From positions 1 through 6,356 of the forward strand of contig JAEXUU010000404.1 in NCBI GenBank assembly GCA_023452965.1: DNA of 6,356 nt. The letters are read 5' to 3'. Positions within the stretch are counted from its first letter, which is position 1, and the number at the start of each line of letters is the position of its first letter. The DNA is from Pseudomonadota bacterium. GTDB lineage: Bacteria > Pseudomonadota > Alphaproteobacteria > Rhizobiales > Beijerinckiaceae. The position numbers and the translations under genes were made by a program. Positions 1 through 5,727 of this stretch are shown one piece after another. The notes beneath the pieces were generated by a model, which was not told the origin of the DNA, ran no database searches, and saw nothing but the letters and a program-made list of their open reading frames with translations.

Positions 1-55
1 GGATCGGCGCGGCTTCGCCGCTTGTCCGGATGACTGCTCGGGAATTGGTGGCGAG
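1..55. other. Left-edge region beyond the secreted protein gene
   Basis: These bases lie past the TAG of the minus-strand secreted protein gene. GCGGC at 9-13 and GCCGC at 17-21 form a short 5-bp hairpin with a 3-nt loop, but no T-run follows in either direction. A plus-strand frame is open from position 1 to a TGA at 31-33, which could be the last ten codons of a gene entering from the left; that is too short to support. Confidence 0.3.
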
Positions 56-1039
56 CTACTTCTTCGCCTCCGGCTTGGCCGGCGGATTCGGATCCCTGGA
101 GAAGCTGCGGAAGACCATGTCGGGCGAGGAGGTGTTGTGGCGCGAATGGGTGGTGCGGCCCATCCAGACGTCGGTCGCCTTGCCGCCGGTGAAGGGCATC
201 AGCGCCTCCTCGCGCCAGCCCTTGGCGCCGGGCTCGCGGATGGCGATGCGGGCGACGTCGTTGTTGAACTCGGTGACATACATCGAGCGCAAAGCGGCGA
301 AGGCCTTGCCGCCGGTCACCGGCTTGTCGAGCACGGCGTCGAGCACCATGCGGTTCTCGTCGACGCTGTCGAGCTTGAGCGTGCCCGAGCTGCCGTCCTT
401 GAAGGCGAGCTTGAAGGAGAGCGTCTTGGGATCGAAGGCGATCTCCCGGATGTTCACCACCGGCCGGGCGCCGTCCTGCTCGATTGGGCCGAACAGGAAG
501 GATGAGCCGTAGGCAGCGGCCGAGAGCTGCTGCGGCGGCAGCGGCCGGACGCGCCAGTAGCCATCCTGCGGGTAGACGACGAGGACCTCGTAGGAGCCGG
601 TCTTGCCGAGCTTCCAGAGCTGGACGAGATGCAGGCCCTTCTCGACGCGGTCGCCGACCCGGAAGGTGGTGTCGGCCGGGCGCCAGAAGCTCTCGAAGGT
701 GTAGCCGACCAGCCAGTACTCGATGCTCTCGTAGAAGGTGACGCGCTGCGGCGGCACCGGCGCCTTGTGGACGGGATCGCCGGTCATGTCGCAATCGGTC
801 CAGTCGGCATCCCAGTTGTCGCGCAGCAGCCCGGCGATATAGGCCGGGTGCGCCGCCTCGATGCGGAAGCGTCGGACTTCCGGCGAGATCGCCTTGATGG
901 TGACGTTGTCCTTCTCGGCGCAGAGCACCGGCTCCGACTCGTTCTTGACCTCGACGGCGACGTCGCTGGCGGCGTGCGCTGCGGAGGCGGTCAGCAGGAG
1001 CGTCACGGAGAGGGCGAGCGGGCGAACGAGAGCGAGCAT
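56..1039 (-). CDS. Secreted (periplasmic) protein of unknown function, 327 aa
   Basis: I do not recognise the family. The N-terminus is a clear Sec signal peptide: a short start with R6, a hydrophobic stretch at about residues 8-18, and an Ala-His-Ala cleavage site ending at A23. The mature protein of about 300 aa has no further membrane segment and no lipobox. Two cysteines near its N-terminus (C40 and C83) could form a disulfide. The Asp/Trp-rich stretch around residues 74-85 and the aromatic-rich stretch at about 100-120 are the most distinctive parts; the C-terminus is Pro/Lys-rich and looks disordered. There are two in-frame ATGs, at 1045 and 1039. AAGGA at 1045-1049 lies 5 nt before the second and abuts the first, so I chose 1039. 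The gene is divergent from the small membrane protein gene. Being real and secreted is well supported; its function is open. Confidence 0.85.
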   Translation of the reverse strand: MLALVRPLALSVTLLLTASAAHAASDVAVEVKNESEPVLCAEKDNVTIKAISPEVRRFRIEAAHPAYIAGLLRDNWDADWTDCDMTGDPVHKAPVPPQRVTFYESIEYWLVGYTFESFWRPADTTFRVGDRVEKGLHLVQLWKLGKTGSYEVLVVYPQDGYWRVRPLPPQQLSAAAYGSSFLFGPIEQDGARPVVNIREIAFDPKTLSFKLAFKDGSSGTLKLDSVDENRMVLDAVLDKPVTGGKAFAALRSMYVTEFNNDVARIAIREPGAKGWREEALMPFTGGKATDVWMGRTTHSRHNTSSPDMVFRSFSRDPNPPAKPEAKK

Positions 1040-1044
1040 GGTCA

Positions 1045-1049
1045 TCCTT
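1045..1049 (-). promoter_or_regulatory. Ribosome binding site deciding the start of the secreted protein
   Basis: On the minus strand AAGGA is followed by 5 nt and then the ATG at 1039. The alternative ATG at 1045 overlaps the motif itself, so it could not be served by it. This favours the shorter protein by two residues. Confidence 0.6.
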
Positions 1050-1200
1050 GGTCGGTTGCGTTCGTGGCCAGCCTGGACAGCTTAAGATGAACGCAGGCTG
1101 AGCCGGGTCATAGAGCCGATACAGCCGGGACGGAAGCGCGACACCGTGGCAGCTTCCGCAATCGATGCGGGCAAGGCCAGATTGCCGTTGCGTGAGGCGC

Positions 1201-1226
1201 GCCCCGCGACTCTTCACGAGCGGGGC
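1201..1226 (+). promoter_or_regulatory. GC-rich hairpin in the 5' leader of the small membrane protein gene
   Basis: GCCCCGC at 1201-1207 pairs perfectly with GCGGGGC at 1220-1226 around a 12-nt loop. The 3' arm ends 8 nt before the ATG at 1235 and contains the only G-rich stretch that could serve as a ribosome binding site. If the hairpin forms in the mRNA it would mask that site. No T-run follows, so it is not a standard intrinsic terminator. A regulatory role is inferred from position; a 7-bp GC stem can occur by chance in such GC-rich DNA. Confidence 0.3.
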
Positions 1227-1234
1227 CGCCTTCG

Positions 1235-1624
1235 ATGCAAAGCTACCTAATCGCCGCCGGCTGGCTGATGATCCTGATCGGGATTGCCCATTCCGTGATC
1301 GGAGAGATCCTGATCTTCCGGCAATTGCGGGCAGGGACGATCGTGCCGCTGCTCGCGCCGCCACCGCTGCGCGAGCGGCATCTGCGAATCCTCTGGGCGA
1401 ACTGGCACCTAACTTCGGTGCTGGGCTGGGGACTGGCAGCGCTGCTGATCCTTTTCGCCATGGCGCCCGATCCGTCGTCGCACGCCCTGCATGTGCGGAT
1501 TATCGCGATCATGACCCTCGCCGGTTCGCTTCTCGTGCTCTACGCGACGAAGGGCCGGCATCCGGGCTGGCTCGGCCTGCTGGTCGCGGCCGGGCTCGCC
1601 TGGCTCGGGCAGAGCGGCGTCTAG
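1235..1624 (+). CDS. Small integral membrane protein of unknown function, 129 aa
   Basis: I recognise no named family. The protein is strongly hydrophobic with four probable transmembrane segments, at about residues 4-23, 53-77, 87-104 and 110-125. Basic and Pro-rich links join the helices (R29-R32 and the Pro/Arg segment at 42-51). Potentially conserved features sit at helix ends: H19 followed by G23-E24 at the end of helix 1, W57-H58 in helix 2, and R108-H109-P110 before helix 4. Repeated membrane-edge His and Trp could bind a cofactor or metal, but that is speculation. The start is the first in-frame ATG; there is no strong ribosome binding site, only a GGGG at 1222-1225 inside a hairpin. 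The stop lies 6 bp from the stop of the convergent methyltransferase gene. The membrane location is well supported. Confidence 0.75.
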   Translation: MQSYLIAAGWLMILIGIAHSVIGEILIFRQLRAGTIVPLLAPPPLRERHLRILWANWHLTSVLGWGLAALLILFAMAPDPSSHALHVRIIAIMTLAGSLLVLYATKGRHPGWLGLLVAAGLAWLGQSGV

Positions 1625-1659
1625 GAGAAATCAGCGCGATAGCAGGGCGTAGACGTCGC
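1614..1659. repeat. Inverted repeat straddling the two convergent stop codons
   Basis: GCGGCGTCTA at 1614-1623 and TAGACGTCGC at 1650-1659 form a 10-bp inverted repeat with a single mismatch (a G-U pair in a plus-strand transcript) and a 26-nt loop. It includes the last codons of the small membrane protein and of the FkbM methyltransferase, with both stop codons between or within the arms. There is no T-run on either side. It may help transcripts end or stabilise 3' ends for both genes; chance is not excluded. Confidence 0.4.
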
Positions 1660-2389
1660 CGGAATTCGCGGCGTGCGGCAGGTCGCGCAGATAGCTGCCC
1701 ATCGCCTCGGCACCGACGGCCTCGGGAAAGACGAGCGTCTGGCTCTCGCCGAGTGCGACATTGAAGCGGTAGGGGCCGAGCGCCTCGACCAGCGCGAGGC
1801 AGGCCTCGGCGACGTCACGCTGGATGGTGGTGAACTCGAAGGAGAGCGCCGGGACCGGCCGCGTCAGGCCGGCGAGGACATGCGCCTCGAAACCCTCGAC
1901 ATCGATCTTGATGAAGGCCGGCATGCCGTGCTGACAGATCAGCGCGTCGAGCGTCGTGCAGGGAACCTCGATCTCGCGATCCCAGACCTGCTCGCGCCAG
2001 CCATCCGCGTCGACGGCGGCACCGACGAAATCCGTCGAGACGGTCGAGACAGTCGGGTTGGCACTGTTGATCCTGAGCGTCACCGCGCCTGGCCGGTCGC
2101 CGCAGGCGGCCTCGACCAGGGTGACGTCGGGATCGCGGCCATGGATCAGGCGGATAGCGCGGGCCGGGCCGGGCTGCGGTTCGAGCGCCACGACGCGGGC
2201 GCCGAGCCGGCGAAAGCTGGAGATGCGGTCGCCGACATGCGAGCCGATGTCGAAGGCAAGGTCGCCAGCTTTTAGGAAGCGCGCATAGAGCGCGTCCATG
2301 GCGGCGTTGCGGGCGCTATCGCCATGATAGACGCGCAGCGAGCGCGACAGGCTCTTCGCGGTGCCTTTGGGATAGGCGACGGGCTTCAT
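1631..2389 (-). CDS. FkbM-family SAM-dependent methyltransferase, 252 aa
   Basis: This is a cytosolic class I methyltransferase of the FkbM (Methyltransf_21) type, a family that usually O-methylates sugars or other small hydroxylated substrates. The SAM-binding motif I is visible as DIGSHVG at residues 47-53, with the acidic residue at the end of the next strand at E70. The family hallmark KIDVEGFE is at 161-168. There is no signal peptide or membrane segment. The reading frame stays open far upstream inside opgH, but the ATG at 2389 is the sensible start. It overlaps the opgH TGA as ATGA, has GAG 5 nt upstream, and gives a normal-length protein beginning just before the core domain. Translational coupling to opgH suggests a linked role, perhaps methylating the glucan or a related saccharide, but the substrate cannot be read from sequence. 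The family call is secure. Confidence 0.9.
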   Translation of the reverse strand: MKPVAYPKGTAKSLSRSLRVYHGDSARNAAMDALYARFLKAGDLAFDIGSHVGDRISSFRRLGARVVALEPQPGPARAIRLIHGRDPDVTLVEAACGDRPGAVTLRINSANPTVSTVSTDFVGAAVDADGWREQVWDREIEVPCTTLDALICQHGMPAFIKIDVEGFEAHVLAGLTRPVPALSFEFTTIQRDVAEACLALVEALGPYRFNVALGESQTLVFPEAVGAEAMGSYLRDLPHAANSGDVYALLSR

Positions 2390-4203
2390 TTCGGCTCGTC
2401 CGCCTGGATGGCGACGAGCTCGCGCGGCGGGTCGAAATCCTCGGGGATGCCGCAGAGGCCCCGGCGCGCGAACCAGCGCCCGAGTGCCGGGGAAGCGGTA
2501 AGCATCGCGAAGGGGATCGCGAGGAGATAGCCGGCCGTCAGCGGCAGCGACCAGATCAGTACCGTCGGCGAGAGCAGAGCGAGCGTGCCGAAGATGTAGA
2601 GACCGAAGAGCAGATGCGGCCACAGGCCTTCGAAGGCGGTGGCGAAGGAGAGGGCGTGGGCATCGCGGGCCTGGCCGTTCCAGCCGATCTTCGCCTTGCC
2701 GAAGGCGAGGCCGACCATGAAGATCGTGGTCCGGAAGGTCGAGACCGCGCCCTGCAGGAAGGCGAAGACCACTTCGATCAGCGAGGAGGTGACGAAGCGG
2801 GCGGTGCCGCCATAGCGCTTCGTGCCGTCCTTGCTGAGCAGGATGTCGGCAAAGCCCGCGAGCTTCGGCGAGAGATACATCGTGAAGAACAGGACATAGA
2901 GGAAGGCGGCGAGGCCGGCGGGATAATCGAGGATGCCGCGGTCCTGCCAGACCTTGAGCGGCAGCAGCGCGATCATCAGCGTCCAGGCCGGCAGGCCGAT
3001 GAACATCAGGATCGCCCAGGCGAGCTGGAAGCGGCTCATGAACTTGAGCCCCGGAATATCCATCAGCTTGAGATATTGCAGGTTGCCGAGGCACCAGCGC
3101 AGGTCGCGCCTGGCGAATTCGAGCATGGTCGGCGGGTTCTCCTCCCAGCTGCCCATCTCGACCGGCAGCACGCGGACCTCGTAGCCGGCGCGGCGCATCA
3201 AGGTCGCCTCGACCTGGTCATGGCTCATGACATGGCCGCCGAGCGGCGGGCCGCCAGACAGCACCGGCTGATGGCATGCGTCGCGGAAGGGCGCGATCCG
3301 GACCATGGCGTTATGGCCCCAGAACGGGCCGCAATCGCCGATCCACCAGGCCGAGCCCATGGTGTAGGGCCGCATGCCGTGGCGCATGCCGAACTGGAAG
3401 ATGCGGGCAAACGCGGACTTGCTCGGCATGCCGACGACCAGGCTCTGCAGGATGCCGAGTTTCGGCCAGGCCTGCATCATCCGCGTCAGTTTGACGATGG
3501 CGTCGCCGGACATGACGCTATCGGCGTCGAGCGGCAGCATCAGCTCGTAGCGGTCGCCCCAGCGCTCGCAGAAATCGCGGACATTGCCGGCCTTGTAGCC
3601 GGCATTGTCGGTGCGGCGGCGATAGGTCAGGCGCGAGGCGTCGCCGACCGTAGCGGCGAAGGCGGCGGCGAGTCTCTCCTCGGCTTCGGCCACGGCGGCG
3701 TCATTGGTGTCGGAGAGCACGAAATAATCGAACCAGGCGCCTTCTCCAGTGGCGTCGAGGCTCTGCTTGACGATGGCGAGACGACGGAAGGCGCGTGCCG
3801 GGTCCTCGTTGCGCAAGGTCATCAGGATCGCCGTGCGGATGGCGAGCGGGGTGGCCTCGTCGCCGGCCGCGGCGAAGGGCGTGACGCGCTCGATCCCGTC
3901 CTCGACGCCATGCAACAGCCAGAGGCCGATCGCGGCGTTCCAGAAGCCCAGCACCGTCCAGGGCGCGCCGAACAGGAAGGCGACGAAGATCACGATGTCG
4001 ACGAGGCTCCAGCCGCCTGCTGCCAGCACATGGGCGAGGCCGTAGAGCAGGGCGGCGAGCGTCGCGAGATTGAGGCCTGCGACCAGCAGCCGGCGCGCGC
4101 GCAGGCTGGCGGTCCGCTGCAGGCCGGCCGGTGTCAGGCCGCTGTCGAGTCCTGGCTCTTGCGCCGCCGCCTGGAACGTGGTCGGACCGGGACGCTGGTT
4201 CAT
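2386..4203 (-). CDS. opgH: Glucans biosynthesis glucosyltransferase H (OpgH/MdoH), 605 aa
   Basis: This inner-membrane GT2 glycosyltransferase uses UDP-glucose to build, and helps export, the backbone of osmoregulated periplasmic glucans. Two N-terminal membrane segments (about residues 38-60 and 68-98) precede the cytoplasmic catalytic domain. That domain has LSDTND at 163-168, the metal/UDP-binding DAD at 226-228, the SHD acceptor/base motif at 327-329, and RRDLRW then GNLQ at 365-375, the processive-GT2 Q/RxxRW region. About five to six more membrane segments follow (392-416, 427-446, 470-500, 527-570). It is shorter than the 847-aa E. coli protein, mainly because the N-terminal cytoplasmic tail is short. 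Two in-frame ATGs exist. I chose 4203 because GAG lies 6 nt upstream, while 4218 (610 aa) has no visible ribosome binding site. No opgG or opgD partner is in the window. The downstream methyltransferase overlaps it by 4 nt. Confidence 0.93.
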   Translation of the reverse strand: MNQRPGPTTFQAAAQEPGLDSGLTPAGLQRTASLRARRLLVAGLNLATLAALLYGLAHVLAAGGWSLVDIVIFVAFLFGAPWTVLGFWNAAIGLWLLHGVEDGIERVTPFAAAGDEATPLAIRTAILMTLRNEDPARAFRRLAIVKQSLDATGEGAWFDYFVLSDTNDAAVAEAEERLAAAFAATVGDASRLTYRRRTDNAGYKAGNVRDFCERWGDRYELMLPLDADSVMSGDAIVKLTRMMQAWPKLGILQSLVVGMPSKSAFARIFQFGMRHGMRPYTMGSAWWIGDCGPFWGHNAMVRIAPFRDACHQPVLSGGPPLGGHVMSHDQVEATLMRRAGYEVRVLPVEMGSWEENPPTMLEFARRDLRWCLGNLQYLKLMDIPGLKFMSRFQLAWAILMFIGLPAWTLMIALLPLKVWQDRGILDYPAGLAAFLYVLFFTMYLSPKLAGFADILLSKDGTKRYGGTARFVTSSLIEVVFAFLQGAVSTFRTTIFMVGLAFGKAKIGWNGQARDAHALSFATAFEGLWPHLLFGLYIFGTLALLSPTVLIWSLPLTAGYLLAIPFAMLTASPALGRWFARRGLCGIPEDFDPPRELVAIQADEPK

Positions 4204-4264
4204 GGCGGTCTCTGTCATGCGCTGGGCTGAGCTGAAGCTGCAGGGAACGTCGCGGAGGATCTGC
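4204..4264. promoter_or_regulatory. Divergent promoter region between opgH and the MDR gene
   Basis: Only 61 bp separate the chosen starts of opgH and the oxidoreductase, so promoters for both must lie here or extend into the coding ends. No clear -35/-10 boxes are visible on either strand. The palindromic CATG at 4201-4204 and again at 4216-4219 offers an ATG on both strands in frame with each gene, so starts have to be chosen by ribosome binding sites. Confidence 0.4.
4254..4259 (+). promoter_or_regulatory. Strong Shine-Dalgarno deciding a GTG start for the MDR gene
   Basis: GGAGGA is the best ribosome binding site in the window and sits 5-6 nt before GTG at 4265. The in-frame ATGs upstream, at 4202 and 4217, lack such a motif and would make the gene overlap the divergent opgH start. 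This site fixes the start at 4265. Confidence 0.75.
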
Positions 4265-5263
4265 GTGATAGAACCGGCAAAGCCCGCCAAGGCAAGCGGC
4301 AAAGCGGCTGCGACAGCGCTCTGGTATGTCGCGCCGCGTGAATGCGCCCTGAACGATCTTCCTCTGCCGCGGCGCGGGCCGGAGGACTGCCTCGTCCGTA
4401 CGCTGTGGAGCGGCGTCAGCCGCGGCACCGAGCGGCTTGTCTTCGAGGGGCGGGTGCCGGTCGCCGAGCATGAGCGCATGCGCGCGCCCTTCCAGGAAGG
4501 GGCGTTCCCGTTCCCGGTGAAATACGGCTACTGCGCCGTCGGGATCGTGGAGGAAGGGCCTCCTGCGCTGCTCGGCGAGACGGTGTTCTGCCTCTACCCG
4601 CATCAGGACCGTTTCGTGGTGCCGGCGAGCCGGGTTTCGCACGTGCCGAAGACGGTGCCGGCGAGGCGGGCCGTGCTCGCCGCCAATATAGAGACCGCGC
4701 TGAACGCGCATTGGGATGCCGGCTCCGGCCCGGCCGACCGCATCGTCGTCGTCGGCGGTGGGGTGCTCGGCCTGCTGAGCGCGTTCATCGGCGCGCGGCT
4801 GCCGGGTGCGCAGGTGACGCTGGTCGATATCGACCCGGCCCGCGCGGCGCTGGCGGCGGCGCTCGGCTTCGGCTTCGCCCAGCCGCAGGATTGCCCGGGA
4901 GACGCCGATCTCGTCTTCCATGCCAGCGCCAGCGCGGCGGGACTCGCGACCGCGATCGGCGCGGCCGGCTTCGAGGCCCGCATCGTCGAATTGAGCTGGT
5001 ATGGCGAGGGGGCGGTGGCCGTCCCGCTTGGCGGGGCCTTCCATTCGAAGCGCCTGCAGCTGGTCTCGTCGCAGGTCGGGCAGGTTTCGCCGTCACGCCG
5101 GTCGCGCTTCGATTACGCACGCCGGACGCAGGCCGCGCTCGCGCTACTCGCCGATGAGCGGCTCGATGCGCTGATCAGCGAGGAGATCGCCTTCGCGGAG
5201 GCGCCCGCGCGGCTGCCGGCGCTGTTCGAGGGCAAGGGGATCACGGCGGTGCTGCGCTATTGA
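4265..5263 (+). CDS. MDR-superfamily (zinc-type alcohol dehydrogenase-like) oxidoreductase without zinc ligands, 332 aa
   Basis: The protein has the medium-chain dehydrogenase/reductase layout: an N-terminal GroES-like domain (about residues 19-125) and a Rossmann domain whose GGGVLG at 164-169 matches GxGxxG. D188 at the end of the second strand suggests a preference for NAD(H). The usual catalytic zinc ligands are absent. The region that is normally Cys-Gly-Thr-Asp reads SRGTE (52-56), and the normal Gly-His-Glu reads GYCAVG (88-93). There is no four-Cys structural zinc lobe. The SGxSxGTE pattern recalls BchC-like MDR proteins, but nothing else here points to bacteriochlorophyll synthesis. 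It probably reduces or oxidises a carbonyl, enone or alcohol on a small molecule; the substrate is unknown. The GTG start is set by GGAGGA at 4254. It is followed after 62 bp by the PTPS-like gene on the same strand, suggesting a shared pathway. Confidence 0.85.
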   Translation: MIEPAKPAKASGKAAATALWYVAPRECALNDLPLPRRGPEDCLVRTLWSGVSRGTERLVFEGRVPVAEHERMRAPFQEGAFPFPVKYGYCAVGIVEEGPPALLGETVFCLYPHQDRFVVPASRVSHVPKTVPARRAVLAANIETALNAHWDAGSGPADRIVVVGGGVLGLLSAFIGARLPGAQVTLVDIDPARAALAAALGFGFAQPQDCPGDADLVFHASASAAGLATAIGAAGFEARIVELSWYGEGAVAVPLGGAFHSKRLQLVSSQVGQVSPSRRSRFDYARRTQAALALLADERLDALISEEIAFAEAPARLPALFEGKGITAVLRY

Positions 5264-5312
5264 TCTTGAAGGGTAGGCAGAAGCGCGCGACGGGCTTAAG
5301 CAGGCTGGGCTG

Positions 5313-5318
5313 AAGGAG
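5313..5318 (+). promoter_or_regulatory. Shine-Dalgarno of the PTPS-like gene
   Basis: AAGGAG lies 7 nt before the ATG at 5326. It supports this start and independent, probably strong, initiation after the 62-bp gap from the MDR gene. I see no terminator hairpin in that gap. Confidence 0.7.
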
Positions 5319-5325
5319 ACTGTCC

Positions 5326-5727
5326 ATGTTTTCCGTCGAAGTCCGCGACCGCATCATGATCGGCCATTCGCTGCCCGATCCGTTCTTCGGCCCGGCGCAG
5401 GCCATGCATGGCGCGACCTTCGTGGTCGATGTCGCCTTCTTCCGCGAGAGCCTGACCCGGCACAACGTGGTGGTCGATATCGGTGCGGCGCTTTCCGTGC
5501 TTAACCAGACGCTGAAGCCGCTGAACTACAAGAATCTCGACACCCTGCCGCAATTCCAGGGCGTGCTGACCACCACCGAATTCCTCTGCAAGTACATTTT
5601 CGACGCGATGGCGGCGGCGGCCCGTTCCGGCAAGCTCGGCGCCGATGCTGCCGATCTCGCCAAGATCCGTGTCACCCTGCACGAGACCGATCTTGCCCGC
5701 GCCAGCTATGAGGGCGCGCTCGCGTGA
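5326..5727 (+). CDS. 6-pyruvoyl-tetrahydropterin synthase/QueD-like T-fold protein with degenerate active site, 133 aa
   Basis: Length and pattern match the PTPS/QueD family, whose members convert dihydroneopterin triphosphate to 6-pyruvoyl- or 6-carboxy-tetrahydropterin using zinc held by three His. Recognisable pieces are H14 (first zinc His), H28-G29 in MHGATF (second), the VVDIG strand at 49-53, TTTE at 82-85, and E120 in LHET, which matches the Glu that anchors the pterin ring. Key residues are changed. The third zinc His of HGH is A30, and the catalytic Cys position four before H28 is A24. The Asp-His pair of QueD's LDHHY is replaced within LNYKN (66-70). Classical PTPS or QueD activity is therefore unlikely. 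It may bind a pterin-like ligand, do a different reaction, or be a partner protein. Its last codons overlap the glycosyltransferase start (GTGA). Automated annotation would probably call it 6-carboxytetrahydropterin synthase; I would not assign queD. Confidence 0.85.
   Translation: MFSVEVRDRIMIGHSLPDPFFGPAQAMHGATFVVDVAFFRESLTRHNVVVDIGAALSVLNQTLKPLNYKNLDTLPQFQGVLTTTEFLCKYIFDAMAAAARSGKLGADAADLAKIRVTLHETDLARASYEGALA

Larger units (their letters stand above)
1040..1234. other. Divergent intergenic region, 195 bp
   Basis: This spacer separates the start codons of the secreted protein (minus) and the small membrane protein (plus), so it should hold promoters for both. I could not pick out a convincing -35/-10 pair on either strand. 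It contains a 7-bp inverted repeat (CAGCCTG at 1069-1075, CAGGCTG at 1094-1100) with an 18-nt spacer, and a GC-rich hairpin at 1201-1226 just ahead of the plus-strand gene. No small coding sequence is supported here. Confidence 0.5.

Noticed and set aside
9..21. Hairpin GCGGC-TTC-GCCGC as a terminator for the secreted protein gene
   Set aside because: The stem is only 5 bp, no T-run follows on the minus strand, and it lies about 35 bp beyond the stop.
1069..1100. 7-bp inverted repeat CAGCCTG / CAGGCTG as an operator
   Set aside because: The arms are short with an 18-nt spacer and do not extend, and such repeats are common by chance in GC-rich spacers. Kept only as a note in the intergenic region.
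1081..1100. CTTAAG followed by CAGGCTG, recurring at 5295-5307 upstream of the PTPS-like gene
   Set aside because: The spacing differs (7 nt against 0) and there is no shared promoter context, so it is probably coincidence.
1165..1764. Plus-strand open frame of 199 codons overlapping the small membrane protein
   Set aside because: It is Arg/Ala-rich, has no motif and conflicts with the four-helix hydrophobic protein in another frame and with the methyltransferase end.
2390..3094. Upstream extension of the methyltransferase frame to give a 487-aa protein
   Set aside because: The added part runs inside opgH in another frame and translates to Arg/Pro/Leu-rich sequence without domains. The ATG at 2389 overlapping the opgH stop gives the normal family length.
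2614..4230. Long open frame (538 codons) on the plus strand opposite opgH
   Set aside because: It is the antisense shadow of a gene with clear OpgH motifs. Its translation is low-complexity and rich in Gly, Glu, Ala, Arg and His with no recognisable domain, as expected from GC-rich codon bias.
4244..4268. GGAAC at 4244-4248 as a possible general-stress (EcfG-type) -35 box
   Set aside because: The expected CGTT-like -10 at 16-17 bp spacing is not present (GTGA instead), and transcription would start after the GTG codon of the MDR gene.
3701..5044. Minus-strand open frame of 447 codons across the opgH start and the MDR gene
   Set aside because: It overlaps two well-supported genes in other frames, its translation is Arg/Ala/Gly-rich with no motif, and it has no plausible start context.
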